A stretch of DNA of 64,000 nt. Origin: Phycicoccus flavus (GTDB taxonomy: Bacteria > Actinomycetota > Actinomycetes > Actinomycetales > Dermatophilaceae). Positions 55,183 to 63,914 of this stretch are shown in pieces. The position numbers were made by a program, and so were the translations under genes. The stretch covers positions 1 to 64,000 of the forward strand of contig NZ_SAYU02000007.1 in assembly GCF_004025965.2 (NCBI RefSeq), written 5' to 3'. The stretch's first letter is position 1. Each line of letters starts with the position of its first letter. The notes beneath the pieces were generated by a model. That model did no database searches, was not told the origin of the DNA, and was given only the letters and a program-made list of their open reading frames with translations.

Positions 55183-56651
55183 GCACCCAGCCCGAGACCC
55201 CCACCCGCCGGCCGAACATGGTCTTCCTCCTCACCGACGACCACGCGGCACACGCCATCGGCGCCTACGGCTCGGTCGTCAACACGACCCCCCGCATCGA
55301 CGAGATCGCCGAGTCAGGGGCGCGGCTCGAGCACTGCTACGCGACGAACTCGCTGTGCACCCCGAGCCGGGCGAGCATCCTCACCGGCACCTACAGCCAC
55401 GTCAACGGCGTGTACGGGCTCAAGACGCACATCGACGCCAGCCAGCCGACGTTCATCAGCCGGCTGCGCGAGGAGGGCTACCGCACTGCCATCGTCGGCA
55501 AGTGGCACATGGGCGACGGCGAGACAGACGGCGTCTCGCACGACCCGCAGGACTTCGACTACTGGGACGTCGTCCTCGGCCAGGGCGAGTACCACGACCC
55601 GCGGTTCCGCTCCGCCGACGGCGAGCGGACGGAGGAGGGCTACGCGACGAACGTCATCACCGACCTGTCGCTGCAGTGGATGGACGCGCAGGTCGCCGAC
55701 GACGAGGACCGGCCGTGGGCCATCCTCATCTGGCACAAGGCGCCGCACCGCCCCTGGCAGCCCGATCCGGCGCACCTGGACCTGTACACCGACCCCATCG
55801 CTGTGCCGCGCACCTTCTTCGACGACTACTCGACGCGCACCGCGTCGGCCCGTCGGGCGGCCATGCGGCTGGCCGAGGGCATGCACCTGCGCGACCTCAA
55901 GACGCTGCCGCCCGAGGGCCTCACCTACGAGGAGCTCTCGCTCTGGAAGTACCAGCGGTACATGGAGGACTACCTGCGCTGCGTGCACTCGGTCGACGTG
56001 AACGTCGGCCGCGTCCTGGACTGGCTGAAGGAGCGGGACCTGTTCGATGACACCCTCGTCGCCTACAGCTCGGACCAGGGGTTCTTCCTCGGCGACCACG
56101 GCTGGTACGACAAACGCTTCATGTACGAGGAGTCGCTGAAGATGCCGTTCGTCGTCTCCTACCCGCGCCGGATCCCGGCCGGGACGGTCTACGAGGGCAC
56201 GGCGAGCAACGTCGACATGGCCCAGACCTTCCTGGACGCCGCCGGCGTCGCGCACCACCCGCGGATGCAGGGGCGCAGTTTCTTCGGCGACCTCGTGGGC
56301 GAGCCGACGGCGCCGCAGGCGGACGGGCTGTACTACCGCTACTGGGAGAACGACGACTACGACCACCATGCGCCCGCGCACTACGGTTGGCGCACCGAGC
56401 GGTACAAGCTCATCTACTTCTACAACGACGGTCTCGGCCTGCCGGGCACGACGAACCGGCAGTATCCGCCGGAGTGGGAGCTGTACGACATGGAGCAGGA
56501 TCCGGACGAGGTGAACAACGTCTACGACGACCCCGCGTACCGCGAGGTCCGGGAGGAGCTGAAGGTCGCGATGTGGAAGGCGCAGGAGTCCTTCGGCGAC
56601 GCGCCGCACCCGAGCCAACCGGTGCCGACCGGGCTCACGGTCGACGCGTGA
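55179..56651 (+). CDS. Type I sulfatase (S1_11/GlcNAc-6-sulfatase-like), no signal peptide
   Basis: A 490-residue enzyme with MVFLLTDDHAAHAIGAYGSVVNTTPRIDEIAESG, formylglycine site Cys60-Thr-Pro-Ser-Arg64 in SLCTPSRASILTGTYSHVNGVYG, VGKWHMGDGE, and SDQGFFLGDHGWYDKRFMYEESLKMPF. The DDHAA/GAYGS start and the HVNGV stretch recall the S1_11 group, which includes N-acetylglucosamine-6-sulfatases; subfamily placement is by motif and not tested. No signal peptide. It is followed after 22 bases by the activating enzyme. Confidence 0.92.
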   Translation: MSTQPETPTRRPNMVFLLTDDHAAHAIGAYGSVVNTTPRIDEIAESGARLEHCYATNSLCTPSRASILTGTYSHVNGVYGLKTHIDASQPTFISRLREEGYRTAIVGKWHMGDGETDGVSHDPQDFDYWDVVLGQGEYHDPRFRSADGERTEEGYATNVITDLSLQWMDAQVADDEDRPWAILIWHKAPHRPWQPDPAHLDLYTDPIAVPRTFFDDYSTRTASARRAAMRLAEGMHLRDLKTLPPEGLTYEELSLWKYQRYMEDYLRCVHSVDVNVGRVLDWLKERDLFDDTLVAYSSDQGFFLGDHGWYDKRFMYEESLKMPFVVSYPRRIPAGTVYEGTASNVDMAQTFLDAAGVAHHPRMQGRSFFGDLVGEPTAPQADGLYYRYWENDDYDHHAPAHYGWRTERYKLIYFYNDGLGLPGTTNRQYPPEWELYDMEQDPDEVNNVYDDPAYREVREELKVAMWKAQESFGDAPHPSQPVPTGLTVDA

Positions 56652-56673
56652 CCGGGCACGCCCTGGAGGACTG

Positions 56674-57696
56674 GTGACCGGCCCGGAGGCTCGCGGTGGC
56701 CTCACCGGGCTGGTCGACGTGCCCGCCGGGTCCTTCCGCATGGGCTCGACGGACTTCTATCCCGAGGAGGGGCCGGTCCGGGAGGTCCGGGTGGACGCGT
56801 TCGCCGTCGAGCGGCACCCGGTGACCAACGCCCAGTTCGCGGCCTTCGTCGCCGACACCGGCCACGTCACGGTGGCCGAGCAGGCGCCGGACCCGGCCGA
56901 CTTCCCCGGTGCCGACCCGGCCCTGCTCGTCCCGGGCGGTCTCGTCTTCACCCCGACCCCGGGCCCGGTGCCGCTGGACCGCTGGGACCTGTGGTGGCGG
57001 TGGCAGCCGGGCGCCTGCTGGCGCACCCCGCAGGGGCCGGGGTCGAGCACCGACGGCATCGAGGAGCACCCGGTCGTCCTCGTCGCCTACGACGACGCCC
57101 TCGCCTACGCGCGCTGGGCCGGGCGGGACCTGCCCACCGAGGCCGAGCACGAGTACGCCGCCCGCGGCGGCGGGGGGACGAGCACGTACGCGTGGGGTGA
57201 GGAGCGGACGCCGGGCGGCCGGCTCATGGCCAACACCTGGCAGGGCCGCTTCCCCTACCGCAACGACGGCGCCGACGGCTGGCGCGGGACGTCGCCGGTC
57301 GGGGCGTTCCCCGCGAACGGCTACGGCCTGCACGACCTGGTCGGGAACGTCTGGGAGTGGACCCGGACCCTCTTCCTCACCGGGGCCGACCGCGACGCCG
57401 CGGACGAGCTGGCCCGCGGCGACGGTGGCGGGCCCGCGCCCGTGGCGGAGGCCGCCGCGGTGTCGTCGTGCTGCGCGCCGGACCGCTCGACGATGGTCGC
57501 GGCGCCCGACCTCCAGGCGCTGACCGAGCGGTCGGTCGCGCCGGGGGAGCGGCACCCGCGACGGGTGCTCAAGGGCGGCTCCCACCTCTGCGCCCCGGAG
57601 TACTGCCTGCGCTACCGGCCCCCGGCGCGCTCGCCGCAGTCCGAGGACAGCGCGACGACGCACCTCGGCTTCCGCTGCGTGCTCCGCGCCGCCTGA
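56674..57696 (+). CDS. Formylglycine-generating enzyme (aerobic sulfatase activator)
   Basis: Oxidises the Cys of CxPxR in sulfatases to formylglycine with oxygen and copper. The 340-residue protein begins VDVPAGSFRMGSTDFYPEEGPVREVRVDAFAVERHPVTNAQFAAFV and has LPTEAEHEYAARGG and LHDLVGNVWEWT. The active-site pair is Cys306 and Cys311 in GGSHLCAPEYCLRYRPPARS, the same spacing as in Streptomyces FGE. No signal peptide, so it acts in the cytoplasm like the sulfatases. GGAGGA precedes the GTG start. It closes the transporter-sulfatase operon. Confidence 0.95.
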   Translation: MTGPEARGGLTGLVDVPAGSFRMGSTDFYPEEGPVREVRVDAFAVERHPVTNAQFAAFVADTGHVTVAEQAPDPADFPGADPALLVPGGLVFTPTPGPVPLDRWDLWWRWQPGACWRTPQGPGSSTDGIEEHPVVLVAYDDALAYARWAGRDLPTEAEHEYAARGGGGTSTYAWGEERTPGGRLMANTWQGRFPYRNDGADGWRGTSPVGAFPANGYGLHDLVGNVWEWTRTLFLTGADRDAADELARGDGGGPAPVAEAAAVSSCCAPDRSTMVAAPDLQALTERSVAPGERHPRRVLKGGSHLCAPEYCLRYRPPARSPQSEDSATTHLGFRCVLRAA

Positions 57697-57714
57697 CCCG
57701 GCCGGGGCCCGGCC

Positions 57715-58137
57715 TCAGGCGTCGGCCGGGGCCGCGACCGGCTCGGTGCGCGCTCGACGACCGCCGATGAGACGGCCGATGAGCGCCCCGACCAGGGCGG
57801 GCACGAACACCAGCGCCGCGCCGAACGGCCCGGACTCCGGCAGGTCCCCGAGGTAGACCTGCAGGTCGAAGGAGGTGTCGCTGCCGATCTGCGGGAAGGC
57901 GGCGAGGAACGCCCCGACGAGGACGGCGACGAGGAGCCAGCGCAGGAGGACCCGCCCGAGCCCGGCGCGTCGCCCGTCGAGGAGGGACCACACGAACGAG
58001 ACGAGGACGACGAGGGCGAAGGCGAGGACGCCGGCCCCGATGTCGGCACCGCCCGAGGGGTCGGACAGGGCCGAGAGGCCGAAGCCCACCGCGGCGGCCA
58101 GGAGCACGACGACGACGACCCGCAGCAGCACCTTCAT
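57715..58137 (-). CDS. Small membrane protein, 140 residues
   Basis: Four hydrophobic segments (LLRVVVVVLLAAAVGFGLSAL, IGAGVLAFALVVLVSFVWSLL, LLRWLLVAVLVGAFLAAF, GAALVFVPALVGALIGRLIGG) and short charged loops. No family is recognised. CATCCT lies six bases before the ATG at 58137, fitting the leaderless pattern. It ends 18 bases from the convergent FGE gene. Confidence 0.65.
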   Translation of the reverse strand: MKVLLRVVVVVLLAAAVGFGLSALSDPSGGADIGAGVLAFALVVLVSFVWSLLDGRRAGLGRVLLRWLLVAVLVGAFLAAFPQIGSDTSFDLQVYLGDLPESGPFGAALVFVPALVGALIGRLIGGRRARTEPVAAPADA

Positions 58138-58388
58138 CCGCGGAGGATGGCACAGCCGGGCCGCCGAGGACCAGGGTCCCGCCGTACCGGGCGGGACCCT
58201 GGAGTGCCGGCCCACGGTGGGGGCGCGCATTGTGTCGACAGCGGCACATAGCACGAGATCCGGCGATCCGCTCGTCGAGAGGGCCCTCCTGCAGAAACAG
58301 AACGCTCGGTCCGTAGAGAAGCGATGGGTATCACAAATGGACGGATGGGGCGCGCCGGAAAGCCGTTGTTCACCGGCCGCCCGGTCTT

Positions 58389-58961
58389 TCACCGGGAATT
58401 GCCCGCGACTCGGGGACAGCCCGCGCACTCGTGACATCCGGGCAGGGCGTAGATGAGGCAGCAGGACCGACGCGACGTCGGGGGCGCGGCGCCCCGGGCC
58501 TGCCGGTCCGCCTCGGCCCACATGTCGTCGACGAGGGCGCCGCGGGTGCGTCGGCCGAGCGGCACCCGGGCCGCATATCCGGCCGCGAGGGGGGCCGCGA
58601 GGGCGCGGTAGTCCGCCTCGGCCCGTTCCAGCCGGGTGCCCAGGTCGCCGTCGCCGGGCACCACGGTGGTGAGCCGCACGATCGCCGGCACCCCGGTCCC
58701 GGTCCGCGTGAAGGTGAGGTCGTCCAGGCCCTCCACCCGCCAGGGGCCGGCGGCCGCGGCGGTGGCCGCGGTGTGCGCCGGGACCTGCAGGAGCCACTGG
58801 AGGACGAAGACGTCGGCGACGGCCGGGGGTGCCACACCGTCGTACCAGCGTCCGTGCAGGTCGGAGACGGTCTGCTGCCAGGGCCGCGGGTCGTCGGCGA
58901 GCCGGTGGGGCAGGGCCCCGACACCGATGTCGAAACGGAGCCACGGGTGCCCCTGCGACAT
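58389..58961 (-). CDS. FhuF-like 2Fe-2S ferric reductase-type protein
   Basis: A 190-residue soluble protein whose C-terminus RRSCCLIYALPGCHECAGCPR matches the FhuF C-terminal iron-sulfur motif (CC-x10-C-x2-C region). FhuF-type proteins reduce ferric iron released from siderophores. The middle part contains the usual WLLQVPAHTAATAA helix. No siderophore genes are adjacent; lsr2 lies 59 bases upstream on the same strand. Regulation by iron is not evident from the sequence. Confidence 0.75.
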   Translation of the reverse strand: MSQGHPWLRFDIGVGALPHRLADDPRPWQQTVSDLHGRWYDGVAPPAVADVFVLQWLLQVPAHTAATAAAAGPWRVEGLDDLTFTRTGTGVPAIVRLTTVVPGDGDLGTRLERAEADYRALAAPLAAGYAARVPLGRRTRGALVDDMWAEADRQARGAAPPTSRRSCCLIYALPGCHECAGCPRVAGNSR

Positions 58962-59020
58962 GCGAGCGGCGGCGGCACCCGGGTCGGATGCCGCCGCCGT
59001 GCTCGACAGGTGGTCGGTGG

Positions 59021-59347
59021 TCAGGAGGTGGCCTTCTCGTAGGCCTCCTGGACCTCCGTGGAGATGCGTCCACGGTCGCTGATGTCGTACCCGTTGCTGC
59101 GCGCCCAGTCACGGATCGCGCTCACGTCACGACGGCCCCGGCCGGCCGGCCGGGCGGTGCTCCGGCGGCCGCCGGTGCGCTCGGCGTGGCCGATCCACAC
59201 CGCCAGCGAGTCACGCAGCTGGGTGGCGTTGTCGGTCGTGAGGTCGATCTCGTAGCTCACTCCGTCCAGCGCGAACGTCACGGTCTCGTCGGCGGGCGAC
59301 TCCTTGTCCACGTCGTCCACGAGCAGGACCTGCACCTTTTTGGCCAT
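59021..59347 (-). CDS. lsr2: Nucleoid-associated protein Lsr2
   Basis: H-NS-like xenogeneic silencer that binds AT-rich DNA and bridges it. The 108 residues show the N-terminal dimerisation domain KVQVLLVDDVDKESPADETVTFALDGVSYEIDL and the C-terminal DNA-binding domain with IRDWARSNGYDISDRGRISTEVQEAYEKA; the RGR loop enters the minor groove. AAGGA precedes ATG 59347. Its promoter region holds a TATACT -10 and a direct repeat GTAAAG. Position beside lysS is typical for actinobacteria. Confidence 0.96.
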   Translation of the reverse strand: MAKKVQVLLVDDVDKESPADETVTFALDGVSYEIDLTTDNATQLRDSLAVWIGHAERTGGRRSTARPAGRGRRDVSAIRDWARSNGYDISDRGRISTEVQEAYEKATS

Positions 59348-59414
59348 GTTCTGTCCTTCAGAGGTCGATCTTTCGGGGGGCCCTCGGAAGCTGCATCCGC
59401 TGGCGTATCACGAG

Positions 59415-59443
59415 AGTATAGCCAGGGTAAAGCCGGAGTAAAG
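59415..59443 (-). promoter_or_regulatory. lsr2 promoter with GTAAAG direct repeat
   Basis: On the minus strand TATACT (59420-59415) with CTTTAC (59443-59438) 17 bases upstream. On the plus strand GTAAAG occurs at 59427-59432 and 59438-59443, exactly 11 bases apart, one helical turn, suggesting a regulator bound to one DNA face. Confidence 0.55.
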
Positions 59444-59479
59444 GGAGAGTCGGCGGAATCTCTCCGGCGGAAAGGTCAC

Positions 59480-59683
59480 CTATGACCGGACAGGTCCTTC
59501 GGGCGGCTCCCCGGCGTCATTGTCCGCGGCCTTTCGGCGGGCGTCCTGCTCCTTCTCGAAGCGGCGCTGGGCCTGTCGCTCGCGCCGGTCCCCCTCGAGG
59601 ATCCGCTTCATGAGCGCGTAGAAGAAGGCCGCGACCACCACCGTCGGGACGAGGGCGGCGACGTAGGGCCACACCGCGTCCAC
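59480..59683 (-). CDS. Small single-pass membrane protein, 67 residues
   Basis: One membrane helix (YVAALVPTVVVAAFFYALM, about 7-25) followed by a strongly charged helix (RILEGDRRERQAQRRFEKEQDARRK). It starts three bases after the lysS stop, so it is co-transcribed with lysS. Similar small proteins occur at the lysS-lsr2 boundary in other actinobacteria; role unknown. Confidence 0.75.
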   Translation of the reverse strand: MDAVWPYVAALVPTVVVAAFFYALMKRILEGDRRERQAQRRFEKEQDARRKAADNDAGEPPEGPVRS

Positions 59684-59686
59684 GGC

Positions 59687-61192
59687 TCAGGCCTCGGGCT
59701 TCAGGTGCGGGAAGAGGATGGTCTCGCGGATGCTCGCGCCGGTGAAGAACATGACGAGCCGGTCGACCCCGAGACCCAGGCCACCCATCGGCGGCGCGCC
59801 GTACTCCAGGGCCCGCAGGAAGTCCTCGTCCACCTGCATCGCCTCGGGGTCCCCGCCCGCCGCCCGCAGCGACTGCGCCTCCAGGACGTGCCGCTGGACC
59901 ACGGGGTCGACGAGCTCGGAGAAGCCGGTGCCCCGCTCGACGCCGCCGATGATGAGGTCCCAGGCCTCGATGAGCCCCGGCTGCTCGCGGTGCGGGCGGG
60001 CCAGGGGCTGCGCGATCGCCGGGTAGTCGCACAGGAACGTGGGCTGGAGCAGCGCGGGCTCGACGACCTCGCCGAGGATCTCCAGGAAGACCTTGTCCTT
60101 CTCGAGCGCCGGGTCGACGGCGACCCCGTGCCGTTCGGCCAGCTCGAGCAGCCGCTCGCGCGGGGTGTCGATGGTCACGGTCTCCCCGACGGCCTCGCTC
60201 ACGGCGTCGTACACCGGCAGCCACCGCCACTCGCCGTCGAGGTCGACGGTGCCGGCCGGGGTCTGCACCGTCCGGGAACCGAGCGCGTCGGCGACGCCGA
60301 GGTAGAGGTCGCGCATCAGGGCCCCGATGCTGCGCTGGTCCCCCCATGCCTGGTAGGCCTCGAGCATCGTGAACTCGGGGGAGTGCGTGGAGTCCACGCC
60401 CTCGTTGCGGAAGATCCGGCCCATCTCGTAGACCCGGTCGACCCCGCCGACAACGGCCTTCTTGAGGTTGAGCTCCAGCGCGATCCGCAGCACCATCTCC
60501 TGGTCGAAGGCGTTGATGTGGGTGCGGAACGGACGGGCCGCGGCGCCGCCGTGGACCAGCTGGAGCGCGGGGGTCTCGACCTCGAGGTAGCCCTGCCCGT
60601 CGAGGACGGCGCGGATGGCGCGCAGCGCCGTGGCCTTGGTGCGGACCATGTCGCGGGCCTCCTGGCGCACGACGAGGTCGGCGTAGCGCTGGCGGACCCG
60701 CGCCTCCTCGGAGAGCTCCTTGTGCAGCACCGGCAGGGGCCGCAGCGCCTTGGCCGCCATCCCCCAGCTGCGGGCCATGACCGACAGCTCGCCGCGGCGG
60801 CTGGAGACCACCCGGCCCTGCACCCACACGTGGTCGCCGAGGTCGACGTCGGCCTTCCACGCGGCGAGCCCGTCCTCGCCGACCTCGGCCAGGCTGAGCA
60901 TCACCTGGAGGCGGGTGCCTACCCCCTCCTGGAGGGTGGCGAAGGCGAGCCTGCCGGTGTTGCGGACGAAGACCACCCGGCCGGCGACGTCGACGACGTC
61001 GTCGGTCTCCTCGCCGTCCGCGAGCCGGCCGTCGTAGGCGGCCCGGACCTCGGCGAGGGAGTGGGTGCGGGGGACCTGCACCGGGTAGGCCTGCCCGCCT
61101 CCGGCGAGGATGCGGTCGCGCTTGTCCCGGCGGATCCGCATCTGCTCGGGCAGGTCGGCCTCGGGGGCGGCGGGGGGCGGGGCGTCGGTCAC
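59687..61192 (-). CDS. lysS: Lysyl-tRNA synthetase, class II
   Basis: Charges tRNA-Lys. The 501-residue protein has an N-terminal OB anticodon domain (VVDVAGRVVFVRNTGRLAFATLQEG) and the class II core with motif 2 VYEMGRIFRNEGVDSTHSPEFTMLE and motif 3 GLGLGVDRLVMFFT. The start is GTG 61192; a TAGGCT hexamer lies eight bases upstream, so the leader is very short or absent. It is divergent from the AAA ATPase, with 50 bases between start codons. Confidence 0.95.
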   Translation of the reverse strand: MTDAPPPAAPEADLPEQMRIRRDKRDRILAGGGQAYPVQVPRTHSLAEVRAAYDGRLADGEETDDVVDVAGRVVFVRNTGRLAFATLQEGVGTRLQVMLSLAEVGEDGLAAWKADVDLGDHVWVQGRVVSSRRGELSVMARSWGMAAKALRPLPVLHKELSEEARVRQRYADLVVRQEARDMVRTKATALRAIRAVLDGQGYLEVETPALQLVHGGAAARPFRTHINAFDQEMVLRIALELNLKKAVVGGVDRVYEMGRIFRNEGVDSTHSPEFTMLEAYQAWGDQRSIGALMRDLYLGVADALGSRTVQTPAGTVDLDGEWRWLPVYDAVSEAVGETVTIDTPRERLLELAERHGVAVDPALEKDKVFLEILGEVVEPALLQPTFLCDYPAIAQPLARPHREQPGLIEAWDLIIGGVERGTGFSELVDPVVQRHVLEAQSLRAAGGDPEAMQVDEDFLRALEYGAPPMGGLGLGVDRLVMFFTGASIRETILFPHLKPEA

Positions 61193-61230
61193 GGAGGACA
61201 AGCCTACGAGCCGTCGTCGGGGGGTGCCGC

Positions 61231-61242
61231 TACGGTCCGGAC
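61231..61242 (+). promoter_or_regulatory. -10 element TACGGT, leaderless AAA ATPase gene
   Basis: TACGGT plus six bases, then ATG 61243, with no SD. Confidence 0.5.
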
Positions 61243-62001
61243 ATGGCGCGCACGCCCCACCGCTGGACCGACGGCCTCGCCGCGCGCCGGGTCGAGCGGA
61301 ACCCGTTCGTCGACGCCCCGGACCCGGGCGCCTGGCCGAGCACCCTGCCCGCCATCCGGCAGCTGCTCGACGAGGGCCTGGACCTCGCCGCCTGCACGGT
61401 CCTCGTCGGCGAGAACGGGTCCGGAAAGTCGACGCTCGTCGAGGCGCTGGCCATGGCGGCGGGCATGAACGCCGAGGGCGGTTCCACCGGCGCGCGGTAC
61501 TCGACGTACGCGGCCGAGTCACCGCTGCACGAGTGGATCCGGGTCGTCCGCGACGGCGGCGCCCCGCGCTGGGGCTACTTCGTGCGGGCCGAGACCATGC
61601 ACGGCCTCTTCACCTACCTGGCGACCACGGCGTCCGGCGGCAACGACCCGGACTTCCACGAGCTCTCGCACGGGGAGTCCTTCACCGCGCTGCTCGGGAC
61701 GCGTCGGTTCGCCGGCGAGGGCCTGTTCGTCCTGGACGAGCCCGAGGCCGGCCTGTCCTTCGGCGCCCAGCTCCACCTCGTCGCCGAGCTGACCGCCATG
61801 TCCCGCCGGCCACGCACCCAGGTCGTCGTCGCCACCCACTCGCCGGTCGTCGCCGCCATCCCCGGGGCGCTCGTGCTCGAGCTCGGCGAGCACGGCATCC
61901 GGCCCACGAGCTGGGCGGAGCTCGAGGTCGTCGAGCACCACCGGCTCTTCCTCCAGGACCCGCGCCGGTACCTGCGGCACGTCGTCGACGACCTCGACTG
62001 A
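61243..62001 (+). CDS. AAA-family ATPase (ABC/SMC-type)
   Basis: A 252-residue stand-alone ATPase. Walker A is VGENGSGKSTLVEALAMAAG, the signature-like segment is LSHGESFTALL, Walker B is GLFVLDEPEAGLSF, and the H-loop follows in VVVATHSPVVAAIPGA. This is the compact AAA_21-type protein found alone or with nucleases. No membrane or nuclease partner lies beside it. Function is not known; a DNA-related role is possible from the family. Confidence 0.85.
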   Translation: MARTPHRWTDGLAARRVERNPFVDAPDPGAWPSTLPAIRQLLDEGLDLAACTVLVGENGSGKSTLVEALAMAAGMNAEGGSTGARYSTYAAESPLHEWIRVVRDGGAPRWGYFVRAETMHGLFTYLATTASGGNDPDFHELSHGESFTALLGTRRFAGEGLFVLDEPEAGLSFGAQLHLVAELTAMSRRPRTQVVVATHSPVVAAIPGALVLELGEHGIRPTSWAELEVVEHHRLFLQDPRRYLRHVVDDLD

Positions 62002-62025
62002 GATGCGTCGGCCGGGGCTTCCGAG

Positions 62026-62889
62026 TCAGCCGGGCAGCGCGCAGGACAGGAGGGCGGCGGCGGTGTCGCGGGCGTCCTGCAACCCGTCGAGGAGCGGACG
62101 GGAGCGGTGCTCGGCCGAGAGGATCTCGACGCCCCACGGCCCGTCGAACCCGGTCGCCGCGAGGACCCGGACGAGACCGTCGAGGTCGAAGCAGCCCTCG
62201 CCGGGGTAGCGGCGCCGGTCGACGGTGTCCTCGAGGAGGGTCCCGACGACCTCGGGGGCGGCGTCGTCGAGCTCCACGGCGAACACCGAGCCGGGGACGA
62301 GGGCGGCGGCCAGCTCCTCCAGCGAGGTCCCGGCCCGGAAGACGTGCCAGGCGTCGACGACGAGGCCGAGGTTCGGTTCGCCGACCTCCGCGACGAGCTC
62401 CGCCCCGAGCGGCATGGTCGTCACCGTCGAGAAGGGCAGCGGTTCCAGGGCCACCCGCAGCCCGTGCCCGGCGGCCCGCCGGGCGAGCGCGCGCAGCGAC
62501 GGGACGAGCTCGCGCCACTCCTCGGGCCCGGTGTCGACCGGCGGCCCGGCCTTGACGTGCCGTACCCCGAGGGCGACGCCCGCCTCGAACAGCAGGTCGT
62601 GCTCGGCGTCGACGGCGGCCCGGTCCGCGCCGGTCACCCACCAGCGGTCGAGCAGCTCGACCTCGGTGTGGCGCACTCCCGTCGCCGCCACCAGCTCGGC
62701 CAGGCCGTCGAACCCGAGGGTGTCGCGGGCGGTGACGAGGTCGGCGAGCACGAGACCCAGGCCCGCCCAGCCGGTGGCGGCGACCGCGTCGACGCGTTGC
62801 CCGACGTCGAGCGGGCTCCGGGGGGAGCCCAGGGGCGAGGCGTCGCCGGCGCTGGTCCAGCAGGTGGCAAGCAGCTCGGCCCCGCTCAC
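62026..62889 (-). CDS. Sugar phosphate isomerase/epimerase (AP endonuclease 2-like TIM barrel)
   Basis: A 287-residue TIM barrel of the IolE/xylose-isomerase-like group. Motifs include VEIL near the C-terminus (WGVEILSAEH), RVALEPLPFSTVTTMPLGAELVAEVGEPNLGLVVDAWHVFRAG with Glu and Asp/His metal ligands, and PGEGCFDLDGLVRVL. It probably isomerises or epimerises a sugar or inositol derivative. The GTG start overlaps the stop of the Gfo/Idh gene by four bases, so the pair is translationally coupled and likely act in sequence. Confidence 0.85.
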   Translation of the reverse strand: MSGAELLATCWTSAGDASPLGSPRSPLDVGQRVDAVAATGWAGLGLVLADLVTARDTLGFDGLAELVAATGVRHTEVELLDRWWVTGADRAAVDAEHDLLFEAGVALGVRHVKAGPPVDTGPEEWRELVPSLRALARRAAGHGLRVALEPLPFSTVTTMPLGAELVAEVGEPNLGLVVDAWHVFRAGTSLEELAAALVPGSVFAVELDDAAPEVVGTLLEDTVDRRRYPGEGCFDLDGLVRVLAATGFDGPWGVEILSAEHRSRPLLDGLQDARDTAAALLSCALPG

Positions 62890-63914
62890 CGGCGCTCCGC
62901 GAGCGGGGTGGGCTGCCGCGGCTCCAGACCCGCGGCGCGGTAGGCGGCGTCGACGAGCTCCATGGCCACGACCGCGTCGTCGGCGTCGGTGAGCACCGGT
63001 GCGTCCTCGCGCACGGCCGCCGTGAAGGCCTCGAGCTGGTAGGTGTAGCTGCTGCGCGTCCCGAGGTGCTCGACGACCTCGGTCCCGTCGCGGCGGCGCA
63101 GCACGAGCGAGTCGTCGAGGTGCGGCAGGGGGAAGCTCGGCAGGTGCAGGGTCCCCTCGCTGCCCTCGACGGTGAGGTGGAAGTCCAGCGCCGGCGCGTC
63201 CATCCGGCTGCCGGCCAGCGCGGTCACCCCGGACGGGTACTCGAGGTCGACCATGAGCTCGGCGTCGACCCCCGGGGTGCGCTCCCGGGCGCGCGCGCCG
63301 ACGACGCGCGGCGGCCCCCCGAGCAGCGGTCCCAGCAGGCGCACCGCGGAGAGGCTGTAGCAGCCGAGGTCCATGGTCGACCCGCCGGCGAGGTCCGCCC
63401 GCCAGCGCGGATCGTCGGCGCCGGGGTCGGGCATGAGCAGGCGGCAGTCGACGTGCCGGACCTCGCCGACCGCCCCGGTGGCCACGAGGTCGACGGCCCG
63501 CCGGAAGAGCGGGTGGTACGGGTAGTGGAAGGCCTCCATGAGGACGACGCCGGCGGTGCGGACCGCGTCTCGCACGGCCCGGGCCTCGTCGGCGTTCGCG
63601 GCCGACGGCTTCTCGGCCAGTACGTGCTTGCCGGCCTCGGCGGCCCGGAGGTTCCAGGTGCCGTGCAGCCCGTTGGCCAGCGGGTCGTAGACCGCCTCGA
63701 GCTCCGGGTCGGCGAGCAGGTCCTCGTACGTCGCGTGCACCCGGGGGATGTCGTGCCGGTCGGCGTAGGCCCGGGCCCGCTCGAGGTCCCGGGCCGCGAC
63801 GGCGAGCACCCGGGCCCCGGTGACCCGGGCCGGGGCGAGCAGGGCGAGCTCGGTGATGCGGGCCGCGCCGAGCACCCCGATCCGGAGCGGGGGGTGGACG
63901 TCCGGAGGGCTCAT
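62886..63914 (-). CDS. Gfo/Idh/MocA-family NAD(P)-dependent dehydrogenase
   Basis: A 342-residue two-domain oxidoreductase. The Rossmann part starts LRIGVLGAARITELALLAPA and the family motif AGKHVLAEKPSAANADEARAV holds the EKP lysine. The second domain has FHYPYHPLFRRAVDLV and GGSTMDLGCYSLSAVRLLG. It oxidises or reduces a sugar or cyclitol. It is coupled to the downstream TIM-barrel isomerase. A TAGCGT hexamer lies eight bases upstream of ATG 63914. The substrate is not predictable, and a link with the polysaccharide locus 5 kb away is only a possibility. Confidence 0.9.
   Translation of the reverse strand: MSPPDVHPPLRIGVLGAARITELALLAPARVTGARVLAVAARDLERARAYADRHDIPRVHATYEDLLADPELEAVYDPLANGLHGTWNLRAAEAGKHVLAEKPSAANADEARAVRDAVRTAGVVLMEAFHYPYHPLFRRAVDLVATGAVGEVRHVDCRLLMPDPGADDPRWRADLAGGSTMDLGCYSLSAVRLLGPLLGGPPRVVGARARERTPGVDAELMVDLEYPSGVTALAGSRMDAPALDFHLTVEGSEGTLHLPSFPLPHLDDSLVLRRRDGTEVVEHLGTRSSYTYQLEAFTAAVREDAPVLTDADDAVVAMELVDAAYRAAGLEPRQPTPLAERR

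Noticed and set aside
57700-57714. Terminator between the FGE gene and the convergent membrane-protein gene
   Set aside because: GGCCGGG and CCCGGCC leave a one-base loop; a shorter fold is possible but weak.
58134-58373. 79-codon minus-strand open frame in the 58.1-58.4 kb gap
   Set aside because: Arg/Pro-rich, no SD, no motif, and it overlaps the start of the 58137 gene.
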